From positions 16,072,328-16,136,327 of the forward strand of contig OX459107.1 in NCBI GenBank assembly GCA_949775045.1: a DNA stretch of 64,000 nucleotides, given 5' to 3'. How positions within the stretch are numbered: the stretch's first letter is position 1; the number at the start of each line of letters is the position of its first letter. Origin of the DNA: Metridium senile. Taxonomy: Eukaryota; Cnidaria; Anthozoa; Actiniaria; Metridiidae. The notes below the pieces were generated by a model. That model saw nothing but the letters and a program-made list of their open reading frames with translations, made no database searches and was not told the DNA's origin. Made by a program: the position numbers and the translations under genes. Shown here in pieces: positions 39,535-51,000 of the stretch.

Positions 39535-39740
39535 CGCGAGTAAACTAGTATAGGCTGTGTTGGTGTTTGATACAAACGATAGGCAATATAGTGGCATTTG
39601 TAACTCCTTAAAAAAATGTTAACTTTACTGACGTTTTGAGCTTTAGCCCTCAGACGAAGAGCCAAAGCTAGAAACGTCAGTAAAGTTAAGTCAATATTTT
39701 TTTACGGTGTTAAACATTTCATTATATTACCTATGGTCAC
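39535..39740. mobile_element. fold-back member of the 95-bp family
   Basis: GTAAACTAGTATAGGCTGTG at the left is the family unit inverted; GGTGTTAAACATTTCATT at the right is the direct form. The centre holds GACGTTTTGAGCTTTAGCCC paired with GCCAAAGCTAGAAACGTC. Confidence 0.72.
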
Positions 39741-39749
39741 TGATTGATA

Positions 39750-41700
39750 CCAGTCAATCTATTGATTGACCGACCAGTCTTCTACCAGTATAAATAAGAT
39801 ATATAATATATATATAAAATATATAAAAAAGCTGAGCTTTTAAACTACTAGCCCATCACAAGGGCGCGAATTACAATATTCATTTGTCATTGTAATTTAT
39901 AAATGTGGTGGTTGTCAACTGTACTACTTTGGTCACCACACGTGCATATTGGTATCATTTGTCTTGTAACTTTGATAGTTTGTAAATTATTTCATACTGT
40001 CTAGGTTTCTCTATTTCAAATTTTATTATGTACTGTAAATAATTATTTTCATGTGAATAATAATAATAATAATAATTTAATTATTAGCACACTAAATAAT
40101 CTAAGTACTTTTACAATTAATATGGAAAAAAAATTACGAATAGGAAATATATATGATTATAATAACAATATGGAAAATAATGATGATGAGAATAGTATTC
40201 AAAAAACCCTAGCAATTAAAAAGTAAAGTCTTAAGAGGCTGTCGGCCTAAGAGCGGATAAGGCAAAAATTGGACCATCGCCGATTTCCATGATTTTTTCA
40301 GTGAACAACAACTATCATATGCCATGAACAAATATCACTTTGATTTGGATGAATTCAATTTTTTTTGTACTTAAGACGGTTTTCGGCGACCCCTTGAAAC
40401 TCGCTAATTGAGCGTTATTAACACGGCAATAAAGCAGTATGTATAGGTGTTCACTGAAATTTTATTATTTAATGAAATATACTGAAATTTGTACACATGC
40501 AAATATCATCCTTTTGCTGTATTCTAAACGTTCAATGGCTGAGTTGTGATAGATTTCGACTGAGATTTAAAATGTATACCTAATTGTCAAAATATGCTTA
40601 GCGGTAAAATGCCTTCAGGAAAAAGCGATTTTCTCTAAAGTGGGACCTTACTTTAAGATAAGTCTGTTATATTTCAAAAGTACTGGGGCCAGTCTACAAA
40701 CTTATAAAAGAAAATTTGTGGGCACTCTTAATAAACTAGCCGAACGATGACTTCAAAGTTCACTCAATTTTGCTAAATTCAGGAAAATTCATAATAAATC
40801 TTATTTGTCGGTGTAATGGTTTAAGGCCAAATTTTGAGCCACATATCTTTGAATGAGTATAAACAGTCCTTCAAAAGTAATTTTGATAGTAAGTAAGCAT
40901 TTAGAACATTTTTAGGTTTTTAGAATGATTTTAGAGGCCGTAATCTACTGATCATTTTAATGTCTGCAATATGCAAATTAGATACAAATGTTTACATCAA
41001 AGATCACGGGATCTTGACATTAAAACTTATTTTTATTCAAATCATTAAATTATTAAAATATAAGAATATGGTATGTTATATCAAAAGACATTAGTTACTA
41101 ACAAAGAATGATTTTCCTATAAGATAAATTGCAAATAAAATGTACATCCTATCAAGTTTTTCCAGCTGTTTAGTATTTTTTAGGTTTTGTAAAGGAGTTG
41201 AACAGTCGTACGTGTCTTTGGTCTTGCATACTTGAATGAGCTACTAAGCACATGACTGATTGCTTGACCTTTTGTATCAGATACGTGAATCGAAAATAAT
41301 ATGATAAAAAAAACCTTGGCTGTCTATTGTAATTGATATATACTAGGAGCAGCCATTCTGTTTGACAATTTACCATTTTAATTTGGGATAAAAAACATTG
41401 AAAATCTCATATGGAATGAGAACGAATGTGTTACCGCATATATCTTATAAAATGTCTCAGTAACTTCTAGTCTTTTCCTAATATTTTCAAGATAAAAGTA
41501 AATCTGGCTGAGAAAATTCAATCTGGCTTAGAAAATTCAAGTTAAAAGTTATGCAAATTCTGTAAAAAAAAATATACACCCTTTTTATAGCTATGAATTT
41601 GCATTGTTTTTGTTTTTGCTTATGAAATATTAATTAAAATACTAAAAAACATTATAAATTGTTGTCAGTTTTTACAATCTTATTTGGCACAACTTTGATT
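39750..41700. other. no gene recognised
   Basis: AT-rich DNA without a convincing exon, long repeat or RNA gene. Confidence 0.5.
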
Positions 41701-41719
41701 AATCAGTATAGCATAATAC

Positions 41720-41817
41720 CTTGCAAGAGGTTGGCAGATTTTGACCAGGACAGCAATATCACTTGAACAAGACAAAAATATACCGTAGACATTGAGAAAG
41801 TCAACGCTCGAAGCAGC
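41720..41817 (-). CDS. putative exon of an unrecognised gene (exon B)
   Basis: A 98-base open segment after AATTCAG and before GTATTA, reading AASSVDFLNVYGIFLSCSSD and ending IAVLVKICQPLA. It starts in phase 0, as exon A requires, and leaves two bases. Downstream exons were not found. Together A and B would code for 71 residues of an unknown soluble domain between PDCD11 and CREBRF. Confidence 0.45.
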
Positions 41818-42433
41818 CTGAATTGGACACAAAATAATATCAAATTGCTTTTTAAAAGCTGTGTTTTAAATTAAAAAAATTATCACTAGACAAAAGGTTA
41901 AAACGGCATGGACAATAGCAAAAAGATGGACAATTCCCCTGAATGGACAAATTGTCTCTGCACAAGTTGTCTGGTGTAAAAGAGACAAATATAATACTTA
42001 GAAGTATAGTTTAATACGTGATAAGGTAAGTAAAATGTTTGGTTTTCTAGACAACTACCAATATAAATTGATATTGAAATCACATTTAAAAAAATTTAAT
42101 TATTAGTTCAAAATATACCTATGTAAAAACAGCAAATAAACGAAATACAAAAAAATACAATATGAAGTTTATGCCAGAAACTGTTCAGAATATACTTTTC
42201 TAACTTACAGAATATTCAAAAATAACACAACCGAACGAACACTGATCTAATATCAAACTCTCTCTATATAAATAATTTACGCTACTAGCTCTTCCCTAGA
42301 AAGTCATATTTGTCATACCCACCCCCTCTCCCAGGGGATGGTTTTTGCTCCATTCAATTTCATGGCGTCATTCCCAAATGTGATAATTTACAGGCTCTCA
42401 AAAATTCAAACCAATAAAAATATTTCTACTTAC

Positions 42434-42550
42434 TCGTATAACATAAATCCCTATGTCATAGCTTGGTAATGCTGGTTGGTTAGAACCATGGCTTCGTGCT
42501 GGTTTTACGATGATTTCTCTGCGGCCATTAGCCGAAGTCGTTGTGACAGT
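42434..42550 (-). CDS. putative exon of an unrecognised gene (exon A)
   Basis: A 117-base open segment bounded by AG (TTTCAAG) and GTAAGT, reading TVTTTSANGRREIIVKPARS and ending LPSYDIGIYVIR. It is much more GC-rich than its AT-rich surroundings and has mixed, gene-like composition. It ends in phase 0, which fits the next exon-like segment at 41817. No start codon is in frame, so an upstream exon would be needed. I do not recognise the protein. Its acceptor has a poor pyrimidine tract. Confidence 0.45.
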
Positions 42551-42817
42551 CTTGAAAGCGCCGTCGAAAATTCATCAAATTTCCACCAAAATTGCACCCA
42601 AAAATATCTCTATAAACACAATCCCTTGATAACATTGTAGGCTTCATGCTCCAGGCAGTAAATTATTAATTCAGGCCCTATATTAGTTAAATTTGTGGCT
42701 CAAAAAACTAACAACTAATTCTCAACTTCACACTGACGCAGTGGTCGTCTTTGCCTACACCCTGAATGAGCCTGCATTGATACCTTCTCAGCGGTTGCTG
42801 GTCACGCTATTTATTTT

Positions 42818-43435
42818 GTTAAGGTGGCTGTTGGGTTTCGAATCTCCCGTAGCAACATGAAATGACTTCAAAATGAATTGAAAAACGGATATCTGAAAAG
42901 TGGAAAGATCTTAGAACGTATGAGCATGGATAATAAAAACGTTTTTATTATCCATGGTATGAGGAATGGGGGCTAACAAAGTAAAGAAGGAAATACAAGC
43001 TATATTATTATTATTTATTAAAATTAGAAGACAAGATTGGCAATGATTATTTTGTTAGGTGGCCATTGGTTTTCGGATCTCTTTAGCAACACAAAATATC
43101 TACTTAGAAAACTATCCGAAAAGTGAAAATATCAATAATGGTTGAGAAGATGGGGCCTAATAAACCAAACAAGGGAAGAAATTAAAGTGATAAGACACAT
43201 TGATGAGAATTATTTTATTAAGGTGGCTGTTGTGCCTCGGATCTCCTTAGCAACGCGAAATGTCTATTGAGAAGAATATTCGAAACGTAAAAATATCATT
43301 TATGGTTGGGAAGATGGGGCCTAATAAACCAAACAAGGGAAGAAGATAGATTAACGATTAACTATGTTTTTAAGGTGGCTGTTGTGCCTCGGATCTCCTT
43401 AGCAACGCGAATCATCTACCGAAAAGAATACCCCA
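42818..43435. repeat. about 150-bp tandem repeat, four diverged units
   Basis: AAGGTGGCTGTTGTGCCTCG and GATCTCCTTAGCAACGCGAA recur near 42822, 43058, 43218 and 43371, joined by GATGGGGCCTAATAAACCA. Confidence 0.85.
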
Positions 43436-43671
43436 AAAACGGCACCGATAGCAACTGCAGCAACGTCTCGAAAAAACAGTCGGATAATCAAGTACAAAAA
43501 ATATTGTATAATACCACATGTACATAAAATGCTCGTTTCCGATTGGTTGATCGACTGTGAATTTTCTCTTGATCCGTGCTTTGTGGCTTGTGTGTGTTAG
43601 TGTTTATTTTTTGCCTTCTTTTTTTTTCTTCATCCGATACTCGCATTTTATGTAGATGTGTTTGTTCTTAA

Positions 43672-44113
43672 TAGGAAATTCCACCTTGGTTCAAGATCGA
43701 AGAATTAATGAAAAATACCGCTTGTATTTCGTGCTACGCACTCGTGGTTTTAAGCCACTTTCATCAAATTAATACTCGCGGTATTTTTCATTAATTCTTC
43801 TAAAACTCATGAATAATTAATGAAGAGAAAACAAAGACAAAATCACTAGCGTGAAGGAGTTTGAAATTTGATGAAACACTTGCATAAAATTAGCCAACTT
43901 CGCTTTGAATTTCTCCAATAATTATCCAATAATTTGAGAAGTAATATCCAACACTCGAAAGAGTGATTCATCAGGTTTTCAAACACCTCAAAATGGGCCC
44001 AAAAAAACTCGGCTGCGCCTCGTTTTTTCAACCCATTTTTCGGTGTTTGAAAACCTGATGAAACACTCTTTCTCGTGTTTGATATATTACTTCTCGAACG
44101 GTGGAATTTCCTA
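43672..44113. repeat. nested palindromes
   Basis: Outer ends TAGGAAATTCCACC and GGTGGAATTTCCTATA enclose two inner palindromes, 43699-43800 (GAAGAATTAATGAAAAATAC) and 43936-44096 (GAGAAGTAATAT, CATCAGGTTTTCAAACACC). Mismatch motifs lie at 43719 (CGCTTG facing CTCGCGG) and 43952 (CACTCG facing CTCGTG). Confidence 0.8.
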
Positions 44114-44595
44114 TACTAATTACATAAACCACTACTGCCCCTCTTTAATTGTTGTATAGTTAATTTTTTCGTTCTTTCTTTCTTTGTTCATTTCCAGCCA
44201 CTCCCAAAGCAAACGAAAGACAAATTTTCATTTCAAAATCAGTTCCACATTTATTACTGAAATCCCATATATTGCAGTTTACAATAAATAGACAAGGCTT
44301 GCCGATCTGAATCATAATATCTATTTTATTCACTCTAACAGAAGTTATATAACGACCGTTACATTCATTGGATGTGCAATACTTTGAGCTGTGATTTGTT
44401 CTTATATCGTACTATTTATGACACGTATTTGCGTAAAATGTAAGAATAAACTATTGTTGTACATTCAATATATGTTAAAAATTGTAAAAGACAAAAGTAG
44501 TATAGTGTTCAATTCTATTAAATTAATTTTACTACAAGACAATCACTAGATTTACCGGAAAACTCTAACAAACCGATTTGAAGATTAAACAAGAG

Positions 44596-44950
44596 GCTGT
44601 TTGTTTGCTTGCTTATTTGTTTGTTTGTGTGCTTGCATGCTGGTTTGTTTGTTTGTTGTTTGTTTGTTTGCTTGTCTGCTTGCTTGCTTGCATGCTGGTT
44701 TGTTTGTTTGTTGTTTGTTTGTTTGCTTGTCTGCTTGCTTGCTTGCATGTTGGTTTGTTTGTTTGTTTATTTGTTTATGTGCTTGCATGCTGGCTTGTTT
44801 ATTTATTTGTTTGTTGTTTGTGTGTTGTTTGTGTGTTTGTTTGGTTGGTTGTTGGTTGGTTGGTTGTTTGTTTGTCTGCTTGCCTGTTAGTTTTATTGTT
44901 TGTTTGCTTGTCTGCTTGCTCGTTGCATGCTGGTTTTTTTTTTGTTTATT
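44596..44950. repeat. TTTG/CTTG array
   Basis: GTTTGTTTGCTTG repeats with a 60-bp higher-order unit (TGCTTGCATGCTGGTTTG). It sits just past the PDCD11 stop and leaves several frames open. Confidence 0.92.
44945..44950 (-). terminator. possible PDCD11 poly(A) signal
   Basis: AATAAA on the minus strand (TTTATT on plus), about 115 bases after the PDCD11 stop. It lies at the edge of a TTTG microsatellite, so it may be chance. Confidence 0.35.
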
Positions 44951-45064
44951 TGATTGTCGACAGTTAACTTGACCGAACTATAACTCGTGTTATCAAAGTT
45001 TTCACGTAAAAGTATGCACTGTTTGAAGTGATCAATTTTCCAAAGTCGAAAATTGACAGAGTTT

Positions 45065-47182
45065 TCACGTCAGCGCCACCTTGGACTCTACGTATTCCAT
45101 GGCTTTCGTCTTCACTTTTTCTACGCTCATCTCATCTCCATGTTCACGCTCGAAGACCAAGTAGCGCTTGAACAAGAACTTCATCTTCTTGGACGACAAA
45201 TTAAGATGAATTACACGTTCAAAGATGTTTCTGCAGGAGAAAATGGTCGACAAATATTTGTATCGTCACTAATTCTGCCATCACCATAATCATCACAATC
45301 ATATAGTCAACAGCCTCACTATCACTATCTCTATCACTACTACCACCTTAATTTTTATCATCATAATCATCATCACCACCATCATCAGCAGCATTATCTT
45401 CGTCATTATCAGCATCATTGCCGTATCCAAATCTATTTTGGTACGAGAAGGGGTAGCTAATATCGTTAGCCGAACCACGTTTTTGAAATAATCGGCAGTA
45501 ATAATTACCTGACAACTTCAGCGTCTCCCAGCTTTATCATCATGTCAATGTAGACTGACCAGAGGTCTGATCGTTTAGGATAGTTACTGAGAACTTCTTC
45601 CATGACTGTCTGTCCTCGCTGTGGATCTCCAAGCTTGAACTCCATGATAGCAAACTGAACAATCGTGTCTACATCTGAAAACAAATAGATGAGCGTAGTG
45701 TTTAAAAGTGTTGGTATTGTGATGCAATTTTTTTGTTTTTTGTTCTAATAACAATGGTTGGATGGCAAAACCATAAAAAATACGTCACTGTATTATAAGA
45801 AGACTAGATATTATTATTATTATTGTTGTTGTTATTATTCATTCAAAATAACTTGATTAGAGTATTGTTATCACGGTAACTGAAATGCCAAAAGGCACTT
45901 ACGTTTTCTTGCTAGAAGACTCTTCAAAGCACGTTGTAGTATCTTTCTCGCTGATTCAAGTTTGCCACACTTCATGTAATACCTTCCGAACTCGATCCAC
46001 ACTTTCTTGCTTTGACTAAAGCGTTTTGTCATGGTATGCAATAGCTGCTCTGCCAACTGGAAACAAATAACTATGGTTAGAATAGACTTTATCAGATATT
46101 TCTAATGGTGACATTGGTAGCCAAGTGCATGGTTTACCGCGCGCCTCTCACCGCTGTGATCCAGGTTCCAGTCCCGGCTCAGGCGTTAGCGTGAATTATA
46201 TGTGAGTTGAGTTTGGTCAGTGTATTGTTCTCTCCTATTCCATAAGGGTTTTCTCCGGGTTATCCATTTTTTCTCCCTCCGCAAAAATCCACATATGAGC
46301 AGAGTTGTGTGCTAAAATATTGATGTAGAGGTAGTGAGTCTGATTCTCCCCAATTAGTAGGGCACTTGTGTCTGTCTTGAAGATTTGATACCTTTAAAGG
46401 GTGTTCTGATATCACAATTCTGATTGGTTGAGGCGCGTGCTTTATGAGAGCACACAGCACGCGCGTTTGCATGTTGATCAATTTGTATTTTATAAAAGAA
46501 ATAGAAAACTTGCTTTCTGTGTTGTATGTAGTTATAAAGCACTTGAGGATTGTCAGAACACTCGAGAAGTGTTGAGAAGCACTCTGCTTCGCTGCGTGCT
46601 TCTCTTAACACTTCTCTCGTGTTCTGACAATCCCCGCGTGCTTTATAACTGCACACAGCACGCGCGCGCGTTTTCTATTTCTTGAATATATTTTAAAATC
46701 TATATATCAACAGTATAACGTTACCTCGTTCTTATCCGACTTTACATAGATGGTTATCAAGTGGAAAAAGACTTTCTTTGGGTCATTGTGCTGTAGGGCT
46801 CTCTCAAACACCTTGACAAGGGAATCTTGGGTACCGTAAATGTTCTCTAAGTTCATCAAAGCAACCCAGATATTAAGCTTCTCTCGCTCTTCCCTGAAAT
46901 ATCAGTAAATAGGTAAATAGATGGATAGATTGGTTGATGGAAAAGGAGGTAAATATGCATAGAGTAAACGACCGAAATAAAAATAGACAAATAAAATATA
47001 ATAGACAAATACAGATAGACAGACAGACAGGTAGGCCAAGGGACAGATAGATCGACAGACAGACTGACAGACAGACAGACAGATGGACAGATGGACAGAC
47101 GGACAGACGGACAGACGGACAGACGTGCAGACAGACAGGTAGACGGACAGATAGATAGAGAGACGAACGGACGGACGGACGG

Positions 47183-47216
<34 letters not shown>

Positions 47217-48077
47217 AAATGGACGGACGAGTTCACAAGGAAGGAAGGGTTGAAGAAGGAGTGATACAGAATGGCCAACACAGCTATCCAAAAACTGCAT
47301 TTTTTCGCCTAAAAAAAGGAAATCATTTCAAACCTGAATGAAATAGTTTTGACTGCTCGTTCGGCCACAGCTCTAGCTTTGTCAATCTCTGTTATGTGTA
47401 GATGGAAGGCCATGTATTGCAGCCATAGTACAGAGTTATTAGGAGAAGTCAGCACTAAGCGATCAAAGTCATCGGTAGACTCAGGTGCACGGTCTTGGTC
47501 TAGAAGGGCTTGCTCAGTCTGTAAAGGAGATGGATGGTAAGTACACAGGATGCATTGCAAAGGCGAGGAAATTCAACAAAGTTGGTTGGAGAAATGATGA
47601 TTAGTTCAGTAGAGGTATACGTAAAGACTTTTTTAAACGCTGCATATAATAAATGATAGCGGTAATGACGACGGCAAGGATGAAGATAATAATGGTGATG
47701 ATATGATGATGAAGATAATGTTGATCATATGATGAAGATAATTGTGAAGACATGATGATATCATGATGATGGTGATGATAATGATGATGATAGTGAAGAA
47801 GATGACAATGATGATGATGATATGATGATGAAGATAGTGTTGATCATAGGATGATGTTAATGGTGATGATCATGACAATGATGATGGTGATGGTGATGGT
47901 GATGATGCTTATGATAATAAGGATGATAATGAAGTATAATGGGTTTTAATGAAATATAAGTTATAAAGATAAGTTAGGGTTAAGATAAGTTATAAAGCCG
48001 TGAATTACTTTGTAGAGAAATTCTTCTTCAGCCTTCTTTTCTGCTCTCTTCTGTCGTTTGGTCTTCTTGCGTGAAGC
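45065..48077 (-). CDS. PDCD11: PDCD11 HAT/TPR C-terminal domain
   Basis: Exons 17-22 encode the half-a-TPR solenoid used for docking on pre-ribosomes. It runs from [19 protein letters not shown] through [36 protein letters not shown] and [19 protein letters not shown] to the terminal [18 protein letters not shown]. The order and spacing match the human protein. Confidence 0.96.
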
Positions 48078-51000
48078 CTAGAAAGAAAAACAGTTATCAA
48101 TAAAAAACAAAACCGGCCAAAAATTAGACAAACAAAATCGTATAAATACTAAAAAAAATAGACAAAAGTGCAAACAAACAACATAAACAAACAACACAAA
48201 CAAACATACAAACATATAAACAAACAACACAAACAAACAAACAAACAAACAAACAAACAAACAAACATACAAACAAACATATAAACAAACAACACAAACA
48301 AACAACACAAACAAACAACACAAACAAACAAACAAACATACAAACAAACATATAAACAAACATATAAACAAACAACACAAACAAACAAACAAACAACACA
48401 AACATACAAACAAACAACACAAACATAAACAAACAACACAAACAAACATACAAACAAACATATAAACAAACAACACAAACAAACAACACAAACAAACAAC
48501 ACAAACAAACAAACAAACAACACAAACATACAAACAAACAACACAAACATAAACAAACAACACAAACAAACAACACAAACAAACAACACAAACATACAAA
48601 CAAACAACACAAACATATAAACAAACAACACAAACATATAAACAAACAACAAACATACAAACAAACAACACAAACATATAAACAAACAACACAAACATAC
48701 AAACAAACAACACAAACATAAACAAACAACAAACATACAAACAAACAACACAAACATATAAACAAACAACACAAACATACAAACAAACAACACAAACATA
48801 TAAACAAACAACAAACAAACAACACAAACATATAAACAAACAACACAAACATATAAACAAACAACACAAACATATAAACAAACAACACAAACATATAAAC
48901 AAACAACAAACATACAAACAAACAACACAAACATATAAACAAACAACACAAACATATAAACAAACAACACAAACATATAAACAAACACAAACATATAAAC
49001 AAACAAACATACAAACAAACAACAAACATACAAACAAACAACACAAACATACAAACAACACAAACAAACAAACAACACAAACATACAAACATACAAACAA
49101 GCAACACAAACATACAAACAAACAAACAACACAAACATATAAACAAACAACAAACATACAAACAAACAACACAAACATATAAAGAAACAACACAAACAAA
49201 ATCGTACAAATCCTAAAAAAAAAGAAAAAAATGAAAACAAACATATTAACAAACAACATACAAACAAAAACGATATACAAACAAACAAATCCAAGAAAAA
49301 AACTGACCAAATAAATAAAAACAAGCAAACAAACAAACAAACAAAAACATAAAAAGCATGTGTACCTGATCATTCCCCTCTGTTTCGCTATCACTACTTT
49401 CATCGTCACTGCCTTCCATGTCGCCACTTTCTTGTGCAGTAGCATTCCAGTCAAAACCAGACGACATCTTGAAGAAATAAAATAAAGTTACGCGGCCATT
49501 TTAACCCATTTTGAGCGAGTAAAGATATAATGATTATGGTTATGATAGTGACCACGAAAATGATCGGAGTAATGATGACGATAATAATGATGATGATGAT
49601 GATGAGAATAATGACTACAATGAGAATGAGATTGATTACTAAAATAATGATGACAATAATAATGATGATGATGACGGTAATGCGACGATGGTGGTGATAA
49701 GTATAATGAGAATGATGATGATTAAAATAATAATGATGATAATGATGATGAAGGTAATGTGACGATAGTGGTGATAAGTATGAGAATGATGATGATTAAA
49801 ATAATGATGATGCTAATAATGATGATGATGACGGTAATGCGACGATGGTGGTGATAAGCATAATGAGAATAATGATGATTAAAATAATAATGATGCTAAT
49901 AATGATGATGATAATGATGACGACGGTAATGTGATGATGGTGGTGATGAGTATAATAACTATAATGATGATGATGATTAAAATATTGATGATGGCAATGC
50001 GACGATGGTGGTGATGATAAAAGTGATGAGTATGATAAATATAATGAGAAAGATGATGATGATGAAAATAACGATGGCACCAATGATAATAAATGATGAT
50101 TCTACATACCTGCAATCTTGGAAGAGACTTCGAGGGAACATCAGCGTTCTGTAAAAACAATAAAAGCCAAACTGATTTAAAGCCACTTATTATTTATATA
50201 CAGTGGAACCCCGTTAATCCGGCCACCTAAGGGACAGCCCAAGGTGGCCGTATTAACGGGGTGGCCGTAATAAGCGCGTAAATTTTATAGAAAATGTATG
50301 GGCTTGTATTTCGTCGGGACCTAAAAAATCGGCCGCAATAACGGGGTGGCCGTAAGGCGGGGTTCCACTGTATAAATTATTGATTAATGAATTCGTCTAA
50401 CTTTTTGACTTGACATTAACCCCAACAACGCAACGCTCATCAAGGGGTCTGTCCTGTATTACCTCTTCGTCGGACGACTGTTCTTCTTCATCTGATTCCT
50501 CACTATCCGTGTCGCTTTGATCTTCATCTTCGCTGTCTGAATCTCCTGTAAATCAAAGTACAATAGTACTTACAGTCGTACTTACAGTAGTACTTAGTGT
50601 AAATTATCGAAGAGTCTCTGATAAACATTTCACGATTCTCGTCGATCAACCTCAGCCTCGATAGCGTGTAATATATTCTTTACAATTTGACTACAGCTCG
50701 CGGTAATTTAAGGAAGGTATACATTATCCACGGGATGCAGACAAATTGTTAAGAATATACACCTAATTCAATAATCGTTGTCGTAATCAAAACTACAGTC
50801 CACACTCGGAAGCCTGCAAAGGATGTCGGTAATATCAACATAATTTGAGATTTATTAGACGTATTTTAAAGAAATATTTATATTTATATCTACCACAACA
50901 ACAACAACTTGTTATGTTCATATAACACAAACACGTACAACCAAAATATGCTATGAATAAATCGATAACAAGAGAAGAAATACCGACATCCTTTGCAGCT

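Noticed and set aside
41170..41376. 68-codon minus-strand frame near exon B
   Set aside because: No splice signal in the phase exon B needs, no recognisable motif, and AT-rich codon use like the background.
48078..49454. Cys/Leu/Val/Phe-rich frames of 360-460 codons that resemble membrane proteins
   Set aside because: All three frames are open because the AAAC array lacks stops. The ends overlap genuine PDCD11 exons by chance.
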